Of a stretch of DNA of 64,000 nucleotides, positions 24,423 to 34,389 are shown one piece after another; within the stretch, counting starts at the first letter, position 1, and every line of letters starts with the position of its first letter. Made by a program: the position numbers and the translations under genes. The notes under the pieces are model-generated. The model did not search any database. It was not told the origin of the DNA and was given only the letters and a program-made list of their open reading frames with translations. The stretch covers positions 39,384 to 103,383 of the forward strand of contig CACXVS010000005.1 in the NCBI GenBank assembly GCA_902771155.1, given 5' to 3'. Source of the stretch: an uncultured Prevotellaceae bacterium (GTDB taxonomy: Bacteria > Bacteroidota > Bacteroidia > Bacteroidales > Bacteroidaceae).

Positions 24423-27400
24423 ATGAAGAAAGTTTTGAAGTGGATTGGGATTGCGGTGTTGACACCCATTCTGCTTTTCATCATACTCACCGTGCTGCTC
24501 TATCTGCCGCCAGTACAAAACTGGATGGTACAGAAAGTGGCTTCTATCGCCTCTGAAAAGACAGGCATGGAGATCACTGTAGAGCACGTCAGTCTGGAGT
24601 TTCCGCTCGACTTAGGCATCGAGGGTTTACGTGCCATCAAACAAAACGACAGTATTCCTGAAACCAACGATACTATTGCCGACGTGCGCAAACTTGTAGC
24701 CGATGTCAGACTATGGCCTTTGCTGAAGAAACGCGTGGTCATCGACGATCTCTCTCTCCATCAAGCCAAAATCAACACCAATGGTTTTATCAGCGATTTG
24801 CGCATCAAAGGCGAACTCGACGAACTATGGCTACAATCGAAAGGCATTGACCTCGATAAAGAAACGGTCGAAGTGAATGGGGCCCGACTCTCCGACGCTC
24901 GTCTCGATATTGCACTAAGCGATACGGCTGCAGTAGATACGACTACTTCGGAAGTAAAGTGGAAGATCAATGCCGACAGCCTCAGCATCGCACAAACAGA
25001 CATCATGCTCCACTTGCCTGGCGACAACCTCAATGTAAGGGCATTTATGGGCCATGCCGTAGCTCGAGGAGCCATTGTGGATCTCGGCACGAGCACCTAC
25101 AATGTGGAGAGCCTGGATTGGAGCGAAGGTAAACTGGCCTACGACAACAAAGTAGAACCCGAGGCCAAAGGACTCGACTACAACCACATCGCCCTCAGCG
25201 ATATACGTTTGGGTATCGACTCCATCAGCTACTCCCCACAAGGTACCTCGCTATTTGTACGACAAGTAGCACTAAAAGAGAAAAGCGGACTTGAGATTAC
25301 TGAACTGACTGGTGGTGTGAAACTCGACTCTGCCTTCAACAATGTGAAGTTGCCTGCTTTCAAGTTGCGTACCCCAGACTCTGACATCATGGCCGAAGCC
25401 GATATTGATTTCAACATTGCCGACGACCTGAATCCAGGCAAGATGAAACTACGAATGAACGCCCAACTGGGCAAGCAGGATCTGATGCGATTTATGGGTG
25501 ACCTGCCACAGAAGTTTATCGAACGTTATCCAAACCATCCGTTGGCCATTAAGGGATCGGTGAATGGCAATATGAAACAACTGGAATTTACCGGTCTCGA
25601 CATCAACCTGCCCACTGCCCTACACCTGAATGCCGACGGTACAGCAGAGAATATCACAGATATGCGCCAACTGAAGGCCGATGTCAAGTTCAGTGGCAAG
25701 ACACAGGACATGAACTTTGTGACGGCACTCATGGATCCTGGTCTGACAAAGAATTACCGTATTCCAAATGGTATAACACTCGAAGGCACGTTGAAGGCCA
25801 ATGGTCCCCGTTATGCCACCAACATGATGTTGCACGAGGGCACTGGCAGCGTCAGGCTGATAGGCGATGCCACCATTCCAATGAATGCAAAAGGGGACAT
25901 GGTGGTCGACAACATTAGCTACGATGCAGACATCAACATCAGCAATTTAAATCTGCATCACTTCATGCCCAACGACTCACTCTACAACGTCTCTGCAAGT
26001 ATCAAGGCTAAAGGCTATGGTATCGACTTCCTCAATAGCCGAAGTCACTTGTCGGCCGATGCCACCATCCATCAGTTTGAATATGGCCAATGGAACCTGA
26101 CAGACATCACGGCACAAGCCATGCTGAAGGAAGGACGCGGGCATGTTAGCGCCACTGGGCATAATGAACTCTTCGACGGTACCGTGGGCATCGATGCCGA
26201 ACTCAGCACCAAGGAAATCGAGGCCAATGTCTGTCCTGATCTCGTCAAGGTCGATCTCTATAGGATGCGTTTGGTGGATAAGCCCCTCACCATTGGTATG
26301 AGTGGCGATATCAATGTGTATTCCGATATGAAGCAGACTCACCACGTCAGTGGATTGCTGACTGGTCTCTACATCAACGACGGCAAGAAAGACTACTATC
26401 CCGAGAAGATTGGCCTACTGCTGAAGACCAACCCCGATACAACCTATGTCAGAGCACAGAGTGGCGACTTCATCGTCAAAGTGGATGCCAGCGGAGGCTA
26501 TGAAAAAGTACTTAACCAACTGACCACCCTTACCGACTCCATCATGGCGCAATACGAGCAGAACATTATCGACCAACCTGCCATCAGAAACATGTTGCCC
26601 ACCATGAAACTGCATGTGGAGAGTAAACGCGACAACCCTATTGCCGACCTCTTAAGGATACGTAACATTGGTTTCAAAGAACTATTGCTCGACATAGCCA
26701 CCTCGCCAGAGACAGGCATCAACGGACAAAGTCATCTCTACTCGCTCAACTACGATAGCACGCGTATCGACACCCTCCGCCTGAATCTTACCCAAAGGGG
26801 TGAGCGTTTAAGCTATCAGGCTCAGATACGCAACAACAAGAAGAATCCACAATTCGTGTTCAACGCCCTCATCGACGGCCACTTCCACGAGCATGGTGCC
26901 CTCGCGGGTCTGCGCTACTACGACGATAAAGAAAAACTCGGTGTACGTATTGGTGCCACGGCTGAGATGGAGCCCGACGGCATCCGTCTCAAGCTCATGC
27001 CTGATCGTCCCACCATCGGCTACAAGGAGTTCAACCTCAACAAGGATAATTTCGTCTTTCTCCCCAAAGGCAAGAAGATTCAGGCTAAGATCGACCTGAT
27101 ATCCGACGATAAGACAGGTCTGAAAATCTATACGGAGAATCAGGATTCCACCATGCTGCAAGACCTCACCGTGAGTGTGCACCAGCTCGATCTGGGCGAA
27201 GTCACCTCCGTACTCCCCTACCTCCCCAAGATTACCGGTAAGCTGAATGGCGACTACCACATCATGCAGGATCTGAACGAACAGTTCTCCGTCGCCTCTG
27301 ATATGGGTGTGCAGAACATGACCTACGAAGGCTCGCCCATCGGCAATATCAGTACGGAAATGGTGTATCTCATGAAGGAAGACGACACCCACGCTGTCGA

Positions 27401-29162
27401 GGCGCGCCTGATGCTCGACGACGAGGAGATTGGCATGCTCAGCGGCTATTACCAGAACAAGAAATCCACAGGTACGGATGAGGGCGTTATCGACGCCACG
27501 TTCACGATGACGCGCATGCCCCTCCACTTAGCCAACGGTATGGTGCCTGATCAGATTATCGGTCTGGAGGGCTATGGCGAAGGCGAACTGAGAATCGAGG
27601 GCACCACCAAGCACCCCAACGTGAATGGTGAGATCTACGTCGATTCTGCCTATCTCGTCAGTATCCCCTACGGCATCCGCATGCGCTTCGACAACGACCC
27701 TGTGCGCATCGTGGGTAGCCACCTCCTGCTCGAGAACTTCGGACTCTACGCCTATAACGACGAACCTCTCAACATGATGGGCGACATCGACTTCAGCAAT
27801 CTCGATCGCGTCAACATCGACATGCGCATGCGAGCCCGTAACCTATTGCTTATCAACTCCAAGCAAGAGGCCAAGAGCATCGCCTTCGGCAAGGCCTACG
27901 TCAATTTCTTCGCCCGTCTGCAAGGACCGTTGGAAATGATGAACATGCGAGGACGTCTCGACGTGCTTGGCACCACCGATATGACCTACATGTTGCTCGA
28001 CTCTCCCCTCTCAGCTGATAACCGTCTGAATGAACTTGTGAAGTTTACCGACTTTACCGATTCCACCCAGACCGTGATCTCTCGCCCCATGCCGAGTGGT
28101 CTCAATGCCGACCTCACGATCAGCGTGTCAGAAGGTGCCCACATCGTTTGCGACCTCAATGCCGAGGAGACCAACTATGTGGACCTCATGGGTGGTGGCG
28201 ACTTGCGCCTGAGATATGGCATAGAAGGCATCAACCTCACTGGTCGCTATACGGTCACCAATGGCGAGATGAAGTACTCCCTGCCCGTCATTCCGCTGAA
28301 GACCTTCACCATCAAGGAGGGTAGTTATGTGGAGTTTACGGGCGATGCGATGAACCCCAAGCTCAACATCACCGCTACCGAGCGCACCAAGGCCTCTGTG
28401 AACGACGAGGGTGGTGCGAGTCGTGTTGTGGTCTTCAACTGTGGTGTGGTTATTACTAAGACGCTCAACGACATGGGGCTGGAATTTATCATCGACGCAC
28501 CTGAAGACAACAACGTAAGCAGTGAGTTGGCCACCATGTCTGCCGAACAACGAGGTAAGATTGCTGTCACCATGCTCACCACGGGTATGTATCTAACCGA
28601 TGGCAATACAGGCGGTTTCACAATGAACTCTGCCCTCAGTTCGTTCCTGCAAAGTGAGATCAACAACATCGCAGGCTCTGCCCTGAAATCACTCGACCTA
28701 AGCATTGGTATTGACAACACTACCGATGCCAGTGGTGCCATGCATACCGACTACTCGTTCAAGTTTGCCAAACGCTTCCTCAACAACCGTCTGAGGGTGG
28801 AGATCGGTGGTAAGGTTTCATCAGGCAGCAATGTCTATGCTGGAGGACAGAGCAACTCGTTCTTCGACAATGTCTCGATGGAGTATCGCCTCAACCAAAA
28901 TGCCACGCAGAATGTGAAGGTCTTCTTCCAACAGAACGTATACGACTGGCTCGAGGGTTACACCAGCATGTATGGTGTAGGTTTCGTATGGCGCCGCAAG
29001 CTCGACAATTTCTGGGACATCTTCCGCTTCTGGAGGAAAGAGCAGCAACCCATGCCCATGCGCCCCATGCAGCCCAGAACAACCCCTGCCCTGCAACGCG
29101 ACAGCATCAGGACAGACAGTATCAAAACCGACTCAATTCCGACGACTCATGAAACGAAATAG
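24423..29162 (+). CDS. tamB: TamB-like translocation/assembly and lipid-transport protein (DUF490)
   Basis: 1579 residues from ATG 24423. An N-terminal signal anchor (WIGIAVLTPILLFIILTVLLYL) leads into a very long beta-rich periplasmic stretch typical of AsmA/TamB bridge proteins. The C-terminal TamB/DUF490 domain is recognised by INLTGRYTVTNGEMKYSLPV, LNITATERTKA and the terminal FAKRFLNNRLRVEIGG region. Such proteins span the periplasm to move phospholipid or help insert outer-membrane proteins. The next gene, an Omp85 protein, overlaps its 3' end by 14 bases, the usual TamA/TamB partnership. The Pro-rich C-terminal tail (MPMRPMQPRTTP) extends past the conserved part. Confidence 0.92.
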   Translation: MKKVLKWIGIAVLTPILLFIILTVLLYLPPVQNWMVQKVASIASEKTGMEITVEHVSLEFPLDLGIEGLRAIKQNDSIPETNDTIADVRKLVADVRLWPLLKKRVVIDDLSLHQAKINTNGFISDLRIKGELDELWLQSKGIDLDKETVEVNGARLSDARLDIALSDTAAVDTTTSEVKWKINADSLSIAQTDIMLHLPGDNLNVRAFMGHAVARGAIVDLGTSTYNVESLDWSEGKLAYDNKVEPEAKGLDYNHIALSDIRLGIDSISYSPQGTSLFVRQVALKEKSGLEITELTGGVKLDSAFNNVKLPAFKLRTPDSDIMAEADIDFNIADDLNPGKMKLRMNAQLGKQDLMRFMGDLPQKFIERYPNHPLAIKGSVNGNMKQLEFTGLDINLPTALHLNADGTAENITDMRQLKADVKFSGKTQDMNFVTALMDPGLTKNYRIPNGITLEGTLKANGPRYATNMMLHEGTGSVRLIGDATIPMNAKGDMVVDNISYDADINISNLNLHHFMPNDSLYNVSASIKAKGYGIDFLNSRSHLSADATIHQFEYGQWNLTDITAQAMLKEGRGHVSATGHNELFDGTVGIDAELSTKEIEANVCPDLVKVDLYRMRLVDKPLTIGMSGDINVYSDMKQTHHVSGLLTGLYINDGKKDYYPEKIGLLLKTNPDTTYVRAQSGDFIVKVDASGGYEKVLNQLTTLTDSIMAQYEQNIIDQPAIRNMLPTMKLHVESKRDNPIADLLRIRNIGFKELLLDIATSPETGINGQSHLYSLNYDSTRIDTLRLNLTQRGERLSYQAQIRNNKKNPQFVFNALIDGHFHEHGALAGLRYYDDKEKLGVRIGATAEMEPDGIRLKLMPDRPTIGYKEFNLNKDNFVFLPKGKKIQAKIDLISDDKTGLKIYTENQDSTMLQDLTVSVHQLDLGEVTSVLPYLPKITGKLNGDYHIMQDLNEQFSVASDMGVQNMTYEGSPIGNISTEMVYLMKEDDTHAVEARLMLDDEEIGMLSGYYQNKKSTGTDEGVIDATFTMTRMPLHLANGMVPDQIIGLEGYGEGELRIEGTTKHPNVNGEIYVDSAYLVSIPYGIRMRFDNDPVRIVGSHLLLENFGLYAYNDEPLNMMGDIDFSNLDRVNIDMRMRARNLLLINSKQEAKSIAFGKAYVNFFARLQGPLEMMNMRGRLDVLGTTDMTYMLLDSPLSADNRLNELVKFTDFTDSTQTVISRPMPSGLNADLTISVSEGAHIVCDLNAEETNYVDLMGGGDLRLRYGIEGINLTGRYTVTNGEMKYSLPVIPLKTFTIKEGSYVEFTGDAMNPKLNITATERTKASVNDEGGASRVVVFNCGVVITKTLNDMGLEFIIDAPEDNNVSSELATMSAEQRGKIAVTMLTTGMYLTDGNTGGFTMNSALSSFLQSEINNIAGSALKSLDLSIGIDNTTDASGAMHTDYSFKFAKRFLNNRLRVEIGGKVSSGSNVYAGGQSNSFFDNVSMEYRLNQNATQNVKVFFQQNVYDWLEGYTSMYGVGFVWRRKLDNFWDIFRFWRKEQQPMPMRPMQPRTTPALQRDSIRTDSIKTDSIPTTHETK

Positions 29163-31587
29163 CATCCTATACATATTGGCGACATTGCTCCTGGTTTCTT
29201 GTTCGATGACGAAGGGCATACCCGAAGACGATCAGTTGTTTACGGGTCTGAAGAAGACGGTCTATAGCGACGAGAAGGAATACGACAACGAAGCCTACAA
29301 CGACCACCTCACCGCCACCAAAGAGGAGTTGGAGGCCGCTCTCGCCACCGTTCCCAACGGTTCGCTCTTTGGCAGCAGCTACTACACCGCGCCCTGGTCG
29401 TGGCACCTCTGGGTCTATAATAAATACTCAGGCAAGGAGTCACGCTTTGCCAAGTGGATGACGAAATCGTTTGGCAAACCCCCAGTACTCATGAGCAAGG
29501 TCAATCCGGCCCTGCGTGCCTCCGTCGCCCGTTCTGTGCTCCAGAACAACGGCTACTTCCGGGGCGATGTCACCTACGAGCTCGTGCCCCAGAAGAATCC
29601 TCAAAAGACCAAGATCAGATATACCGTCCGTCTCGACTCCCTCTTCACGCTCGACAGCGTGGCCTATACCAACTTCACGCCACCCTTGCAGACGCTCCTC
29701 GACTCTACCCTTACCGAGTCGCAGATCCGCAAGGGCGATGCCTTCAGCGTGGGCTCGCTCGATGGGGAACGTAGTCGGGTGAGCACCCTCTTCCGCAACA
29801 ACGGCTACTACTATTACAACAGCAGCTACGCCTCTTATCTGGCCGATACCTTCCTGGTGGACAACAAGGCCCAGTTGCGCTTCCAGCTGGCCGACGGTCT
29901 CCCCGACGAGGCCCTCCGCAAGTGGTACATCGGCAATATCAATGTCCAGTTCCGCAAGTCGGCACGCGAACAGCTCACCGATAGCACCCGTCGTCGCCAT
30001 CTTACCATCTATTTCAATGGTAAGAAGCCCCCCATCCGTCCGAGCATCATCCTCAAGGATCTGAAGTTGCGCCCACGCCAGCTTTTCAGCTACGACAACT
30101 ACCTCGAATCTGCCAGCAAGATCAACTCTACGGGCGTGTTCTCATCTACCGATTTCCAGTTTACACCCCGTGCGGGTACTGATACCCTTGATGTGCGCTT
30201 GAACTGTGTGCTCGACAAACCATATGACTTCTATTTCGAGTGCAATGCCATTGGTCGCAGCAATGGGCGCTATGGTCCTGAGGCCAAGATCGGTTTCACA
30301 CGTCGCAACCTTTTCCACGGTGGCGAGAAGCTCGATATCAACGCCCACGGTTCTTACGAGTGGCAACGCGGTGGAGGCCACAACAGCTCCACCTTCCAGT
30401 ATGGTGCTGATGTCGGCATCGAGTTCCCACGCATCATCGCACCATTCTATAATAGTGATCGCGTTCGCAGGGATAAGGATAGCCGTCGCATCCGTCGCCG
30501 TCGTTTCTACTCCACCCCATCTACCATCGCCAAGGTCTCTACCGACATTGTGCGCCGTCCTGAATATTACAAGATGCACGTCGTCTCGGGCGAGTGGACC
30601 TACCGTTGGCAAACCTCTGCCACCAGCCAGCACGAATTCTCGCCCCTCACGGTGAAGTACCAGTATAAGAACACCACCACCGAAAAGTACGACTCGCTGG
30701 TCGAAAAGTATTCCTATCTCGAACGTACTATGGGCGATTACTTCATCCCCAAGATGCGCTACACCTATACCTACACGAGTCCTGCCACGTTGCGCAACCC
30801 CATCCGTTGGGAGACCACCTTCGAGGAGTCGGGCAACGTCCTCTCGCTCTACGACCGTCTTCGTGGCAAGCCGTTCGATCAGATGTATAAGGAGATGTAC
30901 AAGACGCCCTACTCCCAGTACCTGCGCTTAGAGACCGACTTCACCAAGACGTGGAGCGTCGGCATGGAGTCGAGTCTGGTGGGTCACGTCAATGCCGGCA
31001 TCATCTGGAGCTACGGCAACAGCTACGAGGCGCCCCTTACCGAACAGTTCTATGTGGGTGGTGCCAACAGCATCCGTGCCTTCATGGTGCGCGACATCGG
31101 CCCTGGTTCCTTCTCCGACTTAGGCATACAAGACAAGCAGCTCTTCTACCTCATGCGCAATGGCGACATGAAGCTGGTGATGAACCTCGAATACCGTGCG
31201 CCCCTCTTTGGCAACCTCAAGGGCGCCATCTTCCTCGATGCCGGTAACGTGTGGCGCCTTCGCCCGTTTGATATCGGAACTGAAGAAGAATGGGTCGGCT
31301 TGGACTTTATCGACGAAGACGGTGAAGAATACACCGGTGAGGAAGCTTACTACGCCTTGCGCAAATGGACAGACGGCATGACCTTCAAGGCCTCGCGCTT
31401 CTTCAATGACATCGCCCTCGGCACGGGTGTGGGCTTGCGTTACGACATGGGCTTCCTCGTGGTTCGTCTCGACTGGGGTATCGCCCTCCACATCCCTTGC
31501 GACAATGGCGTCTCAGGCTATTTCTTCAACGTCAAGCGCTTCAAGGACCTCCACACGCTCAACTTCGCCATCGGTTATCCGTTCTAA
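29149..31587 (+). CDS. TamA/BamA-type Omp85 outer-membrane protein, lipoprotein signal
   Basis: 812 residues. The N-terminus has a lipobox (LLVSC, Cys18). POTRA-like segments occupy about residues 100-380 and a 16-strand beta-barrel the remainder, with the Omp85 signature region (GGANSIRAFMVRDIGPGS and FLDAGNVWRL) and a C-terminal strand ending in Phe. It should work with the TamB-like protein encoded by the overlapping upstream gene in outer-membrane biogenesis. A lipid anchor on an Omp85 protein is unlike E. coli TamA but is common in Bacteroidota. Confidence 0.9.
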   Translation: MKRNSILYILATLLLVSCSMTKGIPEDDQLFTGLKKTVYSDEKEYDNEAYNDHLTATKEELEAALATVPNGSLFGSSYYTAPWSWHLWVYNKYSGKESRFAKWMTKSFGKPPVLMSKVNPALRASVARSVLQNNGYFRGDVTYELVPQKNPQKTKIRYTVRLDSLFTLDSVAYTNFTPPLQTLLDSTLTESQIRKGDAFSVGSLDGERSRVSTLFRNNGYYYYNSSYASYLADTFLVDNKAQLRFQLADGLPDEALRKWYIGNINVQFRKSAREQLTDSTRRRHLTIYFNGKKPPIRPSIILKDLKLRPRQLFSYDNYLESASKINSTGVFSSTDFQFTPRAGTDTLDVRLNCVLDKPYDFYFECNAIGRSNGRYGPEAKIGFTRRNLFHGGEKLDINAHGSYEWQRGGGHNSSTFQYGADVGIEFPRIIAPFYNSDRVRRDKDSRRIRRRRFYSTPSTIAKVSTDIVRRPEYYKMHVVSGEWTYRWQTSATSQHEFSPLTVKYQYKNTTTEKYDSLVEKYSYLERTMGDYFIPKMRYTYTYTSPATLRNPIRWETTFEESGNVLSLYDRLRGKPFDQMYKEMYKTPYSQYLRLETDFTKTWSVGMESSLVGHVNAGIIWSYGNSYEAPLTEQFYVGGANSIRAFMVRDIGPGSFSDLGIQDKQLFYLMRNGDMKLVMNLEYRAPLFGNLKGAIFLDAGNVWRLRPFDIGTEEEWVGLDFIDEDGEEYTGEEAYYALRKWTDGMTFKASRFFNDIALGTGVGLRYDMGFLVVRLDWGIALHIPCDNGVSGYFFNVKRFKDLHTLNFAIGYPF

Positions 31588-31611
31588 GGAGTTAAAGGAG
31601 GTTAAAGGAGT
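31586..31611 (+). repeat. Short GGAGTTAAA direct repeats
   Basis: Right at the stop of the Omp85 gene, AAGGAGTTAAAGGAGG continues with a second TTAAAGGAG unit, giving two to three 9-10-base copies. Function unknown. Confidence 0.6.
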
Positions 31612-31632
31612 GCCTAATCCATTTCTTTTTTG

Positions 31633-31640
31633 TACTTTTG
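31633..31640 (+). promoter_or_regulatory. Promoter -7 box of the nucleotidyltransferase gene
   Basis: TACTTTTG 35 bases before ATG 31676. No TTTG at the usual upstream distance. Confidence 0.6.
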
Positions 31641-31675
31641 CACGCAAATTTTACAAATTCTAATATAATTAGCTT

Positions 31676-32617
31676 ATGAAACCAACGCTTTTCCTGCTCG
31701 CAGCAGGTATGGGAAGCCGCTACGGCGGTCTGAAACAGCTCGACGGTCTGGGCCCCAACGGAGAGACCATCATGGACTACAGTATTTATGATGCCATCCA
31801 GGCAGGCTTCGGCAAGATTGTCTGGGTCATCCGTAAGGACTTCGAAGAGCAGTTCCGCACGCAGATCCTCTCCAAGTACGAAGGTCATATCCCCTGCGAA
31901 CTCTGTTTCCAGGGTCTCGACGCCCTGCCCGAAGGCTTCAGCGTGCCCGAAGGTCGTGTCAAGCCCTGGGGCACCAACCACGCCGTGCTCATGGGTAAGG
32001 ACGTCATCAAGGAGCCGTTCTGCGTCATCAATTGCGACGACTTCTATAACCGCGATGCCTTTATGGTCATCGGCAAGTTCCTCTCCGAGCTGCCCGAGGG
32101 CGCCAAGAACCAGTACGCTATGGTGGGCTTCCGCGTAGGCAATACGCTCTCCGAGAACGGTACCGTAGCCCGTGGCATCTGCTCGAAGAACGACAAGGGC
32201 CACCTCACCACCGTGGTAGAGCGCACGGAGATCGTACGTTGTGCAGCCGACGGCAGCAATGCCGGAGCCGCTTCCGAGCCCATCCGCTATAAGGACGAGC
32301 AGGGCCAGTGGGTAGAGGTTGCCGACAACACCCCCGTCTCCATGAACATGTGGGGCTTCACCCCCGACTACTTTGACTACTCTGAGGCCGAGTTCAAGCA
32401 GTTCCTCAGCGATCCGAAGAACATGGAGAACCTCAAGGCCGAGTTCTTCATCCCCTTGATGGTCAACAAGCTCATCACCGAGGGCACAGCCACCGTCGAG
32501 GTGCTCGACACCACGTCGAAGTGGTTTGGCGTCACCTATGCTGCCGATCGCGACTCCACCGTAGCCCGCATCCAGCAGCTCGTCGATGAAGGTGTTTACC
32601 CCAACAAGCTCTTTTAA
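31676..32617 (+). CDS. Sugar-phosphate nucleotidyltransferase-like protein
   Basis: 313 residues beginning with the nucleotide-binding pattern FLLAAGMGSRYGGLKQL, followed by the sugar-binding region GLGPNGETIMDYSIYDAI and the acidic metal motif VINCDDFY. It should join NTP and a sugar-1-phosphate or choline-type phosphate, but the substrate is not evident. The stop at 32617 touches the start of the DHH phosphoesterase gene, so the two are translated from one message. Confidence 0.88.
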   Translation: MKPTLFLLAAGMGSRYGGLKQLDGLGPNGETIMDYSIYDAIQAGFGKIVWVIRKDFEEQFRTQILSKYEGHIPCELCFQGLDALPEGFSVPEGRVKPWGTNHAVLMGKDVIKEPFCVINCDDFYNRDAFMVIGKFLSELPEGAKNQYAMVGFRVGNTLSENGTVARGICSKNDKGHLTTVVERTEIVRCAADGSNAGAASEPIRYKDEQGQWVEVADNTPVSMNMWGFTPDYFDYSEAEFKQFLSDPKNMENLKAEFFIPLMVNKLITEGTATVEVLDTTSKWFGVTYAADRDSTVARIQQLVDEGVYPNKLF

Positions 32618-33652
32618 ATGGACATCAACATCTTGACCGAAGACCAGGTGGCCCAGCTGAGCCACCTGATTTCGGATGCGCAGACCATTCTCATCACCTG
32701 CCACAAGAGTCCCGACGGCGACGCCCTCGGCTCTTCTTTAGGCTGGGCTGAATATCTGCGCTCGCTGGGCAAGGAGCCCGTGGTCATCGTGCCCGATCAG
32801 TATCCCGACTTCCTGTTGTGGATGCCCAACACCGAGAAGATCGTGCGCTACGACAAGCACCGCGAGAAGTGCGACATGCTGTTCAAGATAGCCGACCTCG
32901 TGTTCTGCCTCGACTACAACACGCCCAGCCGCGTAGAGGATATGGAGCAGGCCCTGGTCTCTTCGCCGGCCGCCCGCGTGCTCATCGACCACCATCCCAA
33001 TCCTGATGTGCCCGCTGTCCTCACCATCTCCCACCCCGAAGCCTCGAGCACCAGCGAACTCGTGTTCCGCATCGTCTGGCAGATGGGCGCCTTCCCCCGG
33101 CTCAGCAAGCAGTTTGCGGCCCCCGTCTATTGTGGCATGATGACCGATACGGGCGGCTTCACGTTCAACTCGTCCAACCCTGAGATCTATTTCATCATCA
33201 GCGAGTTGCTCACCACCCGCATCGACAAGGACCGCATCTATCGCAATGTCTATCACAACTACTCCGAGGACCGCATCCACCTGATGGGCTATGTCATGTA
33301 CGAGAAACTTGTCTATCTGCCTGAGTTCCATGCGGCCTTCTATACGCTCACCAAAGACGAGCAACGTCGATTCCATTTCATCAAGGGTGATGCCGAAGGT
33401 CTGGTCAACATTCCTCAACAGATCAAGGGTCTCAAACTCTCCATTTCGTTACGTGAAGATTCCGACAAAGAGAACCTCGTATGGGTTAGTCTGCGCTCTG
33501 TCGACGACTTTCCTTGTAACCTCATGGCCCAGGAGTTTTTCAATGGTGGTGGGCACCTCAATGCTTCTGGTGGTCGTCTGAACACAACGATGGAAGAGGC
33601 CGTCGAAATTGTGAAACAGGCCATTATTGCCTATGCCGACAAACTCAAGTAG
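32618..33652 (+). CDS. DHH/DHHA1 phosphoesterase, NrnA-like (oligoribonuclease / pAp phosphatase)
   Basis: 344 residues. The DHH domain has the metal ligands in HKSPDGDALGS (residues 29-39), CLDY (Asp99) and the DHH box at 124-126. The C-terminal DHHA1 domain has the substrate-binding FNGGGHLNASGG. Family members degrade 2-5-mer RNAs such as pGpG and nanoRNA, and many also dephosphorylate pAp. The gene starts on the base after the upstream stop. Confidence 0.93.
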   Translation: MDINILTEDQVAQLSHLISDAQTILITCHKSPDGDALGSSLGWAEYLRSLGKEPVVIVPDQYPDFLLWMPNTEKIVRYDKHREKCDMLFKIADLVFCLDYNTPSRVEDMEQALVSSPAARVLIDHHPNPDVPAVLTISHPEASSTSELVFRIVWQMGAFPRLSKQFAAPVYCGMMTDTGGFTFNSSNPEIYFIISELLTTRIDKDRIYRNVYHNYSEDRIHLMGYVMYEKLVYLPEFHAAFYTLTKDEQRRFHFIKGDAEGLVNIPQQIKGLKLSISLREDSDKENLVWVSLRSVDDFPCNLMAQEFFNGGGHLNASGGRLNTTMEEAVEIVKQAIIAYADKLK

Positions 33653-33674
33653 TGATAAAAAGTTAAATAATACC

Positions 33675-33711
33675 CAATTCTTAATTCTCAATTCTCAATT
33701 TTCAATTAATC
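33675..33711. repeat. AT-rich TTCTCAATT tandem-like stretch
   Basis: Imperfect repeats of CAATTCT/TTCTCAATT between the phosphoesterase stop and the next promoter. Similar stretches occur in other gaps of the window. Role unknown. Confidence 0.6.
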
Positions 33712-33715
33712 TTCG

Positions 33716-33723
33716 TACTTTTG
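33716..33723 (+). promoter_or_regulatory. Promoter -7 box of the DUF4827 gene
   Basis: TACTTTTG 20 bases before ATG 33744. It lies inside the longer possible reading frame from 33627, so the shorter start is preferred. Confidence 0.65.
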
Positions 33724-33743
33724 CACCGTCAAATGATATCAAG

Positions 33744-34364
33744 ATGAAGAGATTCCTATTCATAATGATAGCCACCGTAGTCGTTCTTGCCAGTTGTAAC
33801 GATTACGAGACCTATGGCGATAAAAAGGAGAAAGAGCGCAACGCCATTTCAAAGTTCATCTCCGACTCCTCTATCTACGTCATCTCCGAAGAACAGTTTA
33901 TCCAACAGGGCATGACCACTAATCTTGAGAACAACGAATTCGTCAAGTTCGATAAGAACGGTGTTTATATGCAGATTGTGCGCCCAGGTTGCGGTTCGAT
34001 GCTCCTCGACGGTCAGAAGTGTAACCTCGTGTGCCGTTTCTCTGAGTTCAACCTTCTGGTTGACTCTGTAGATGCGCGTAACAACACGGCAGCCTATGCT
34101 GCTATGCCCGATATCATGTATGTATCTCGTACAGGCAGCAACTTCACGGCAGCCTTCCTGAGTGGTGTCATGTACCAACGTTACACGGCATCTGTCCCCC
34201 CGGGCTGGCTTGTGCCCCTCTCATATATCAAGGTGGGCCGTCCTCAGGCTGAAAACGAGGATTGCGCCAAAGTGCGCCTTATCGTGCCTCACACGCAGGG
34301 TCATGCCAATGCATCCAGTTACGTTACCCCTTATTATTACGAGATAACGTACATGAAAGAGTAA
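33744..34364 (+). CDS. DUF4827-family lipoprotein
   Basis: 206 residues with a lipoprotein signal ending VLASC (Cys17). The text after it (ETYGDKKEKERNAI, VYMQIVRPGCG, VPPGWLVPLSYIKVGR, VRLIVPHTQG) matches my memory of DUF4827, a Bacteroidota family sometimes described as FKBP-like. It probably faces the periplasm or the cell surface; the role is unknown. It sits 25 bases before glmM, and the two may share a transcript. Confidence 0.8.
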   Translation: MKRFLFIMIATVVVLASCNDYETYGDKKEKERNAISKFISDSSIYVISEEQFIQQGMTTNLENNEFVKFDKNGVYMQIVRPGCGSMLLDGQKCNLVCRFSEFNLLVDSVDARNNTAAYAAMPDIMYVSRTGSNFTAAFLSGVMYQRYTASVPPGWLVPLSYIKVGRPQAENEDCAKVRLIVPHTQGHANASSYVTPYYYEITYMKE

Positions 34365-34389
34365 TAACGATTTTATTATACACAAACTC

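Noticed and set aside
26808..27527. Long antisense frame opposite tamB
   Set aside because: It is His-rich with no recognisable domain, and the plus strand codes for a clear TamB protein.
31592..32704. Long antisense frame opposite the nucleotidyltransferase gene
   Set aside because: It covers the plus-strand gene almost exactly, which has family motifs and a promoter; the antisense frame reflects codon bias.
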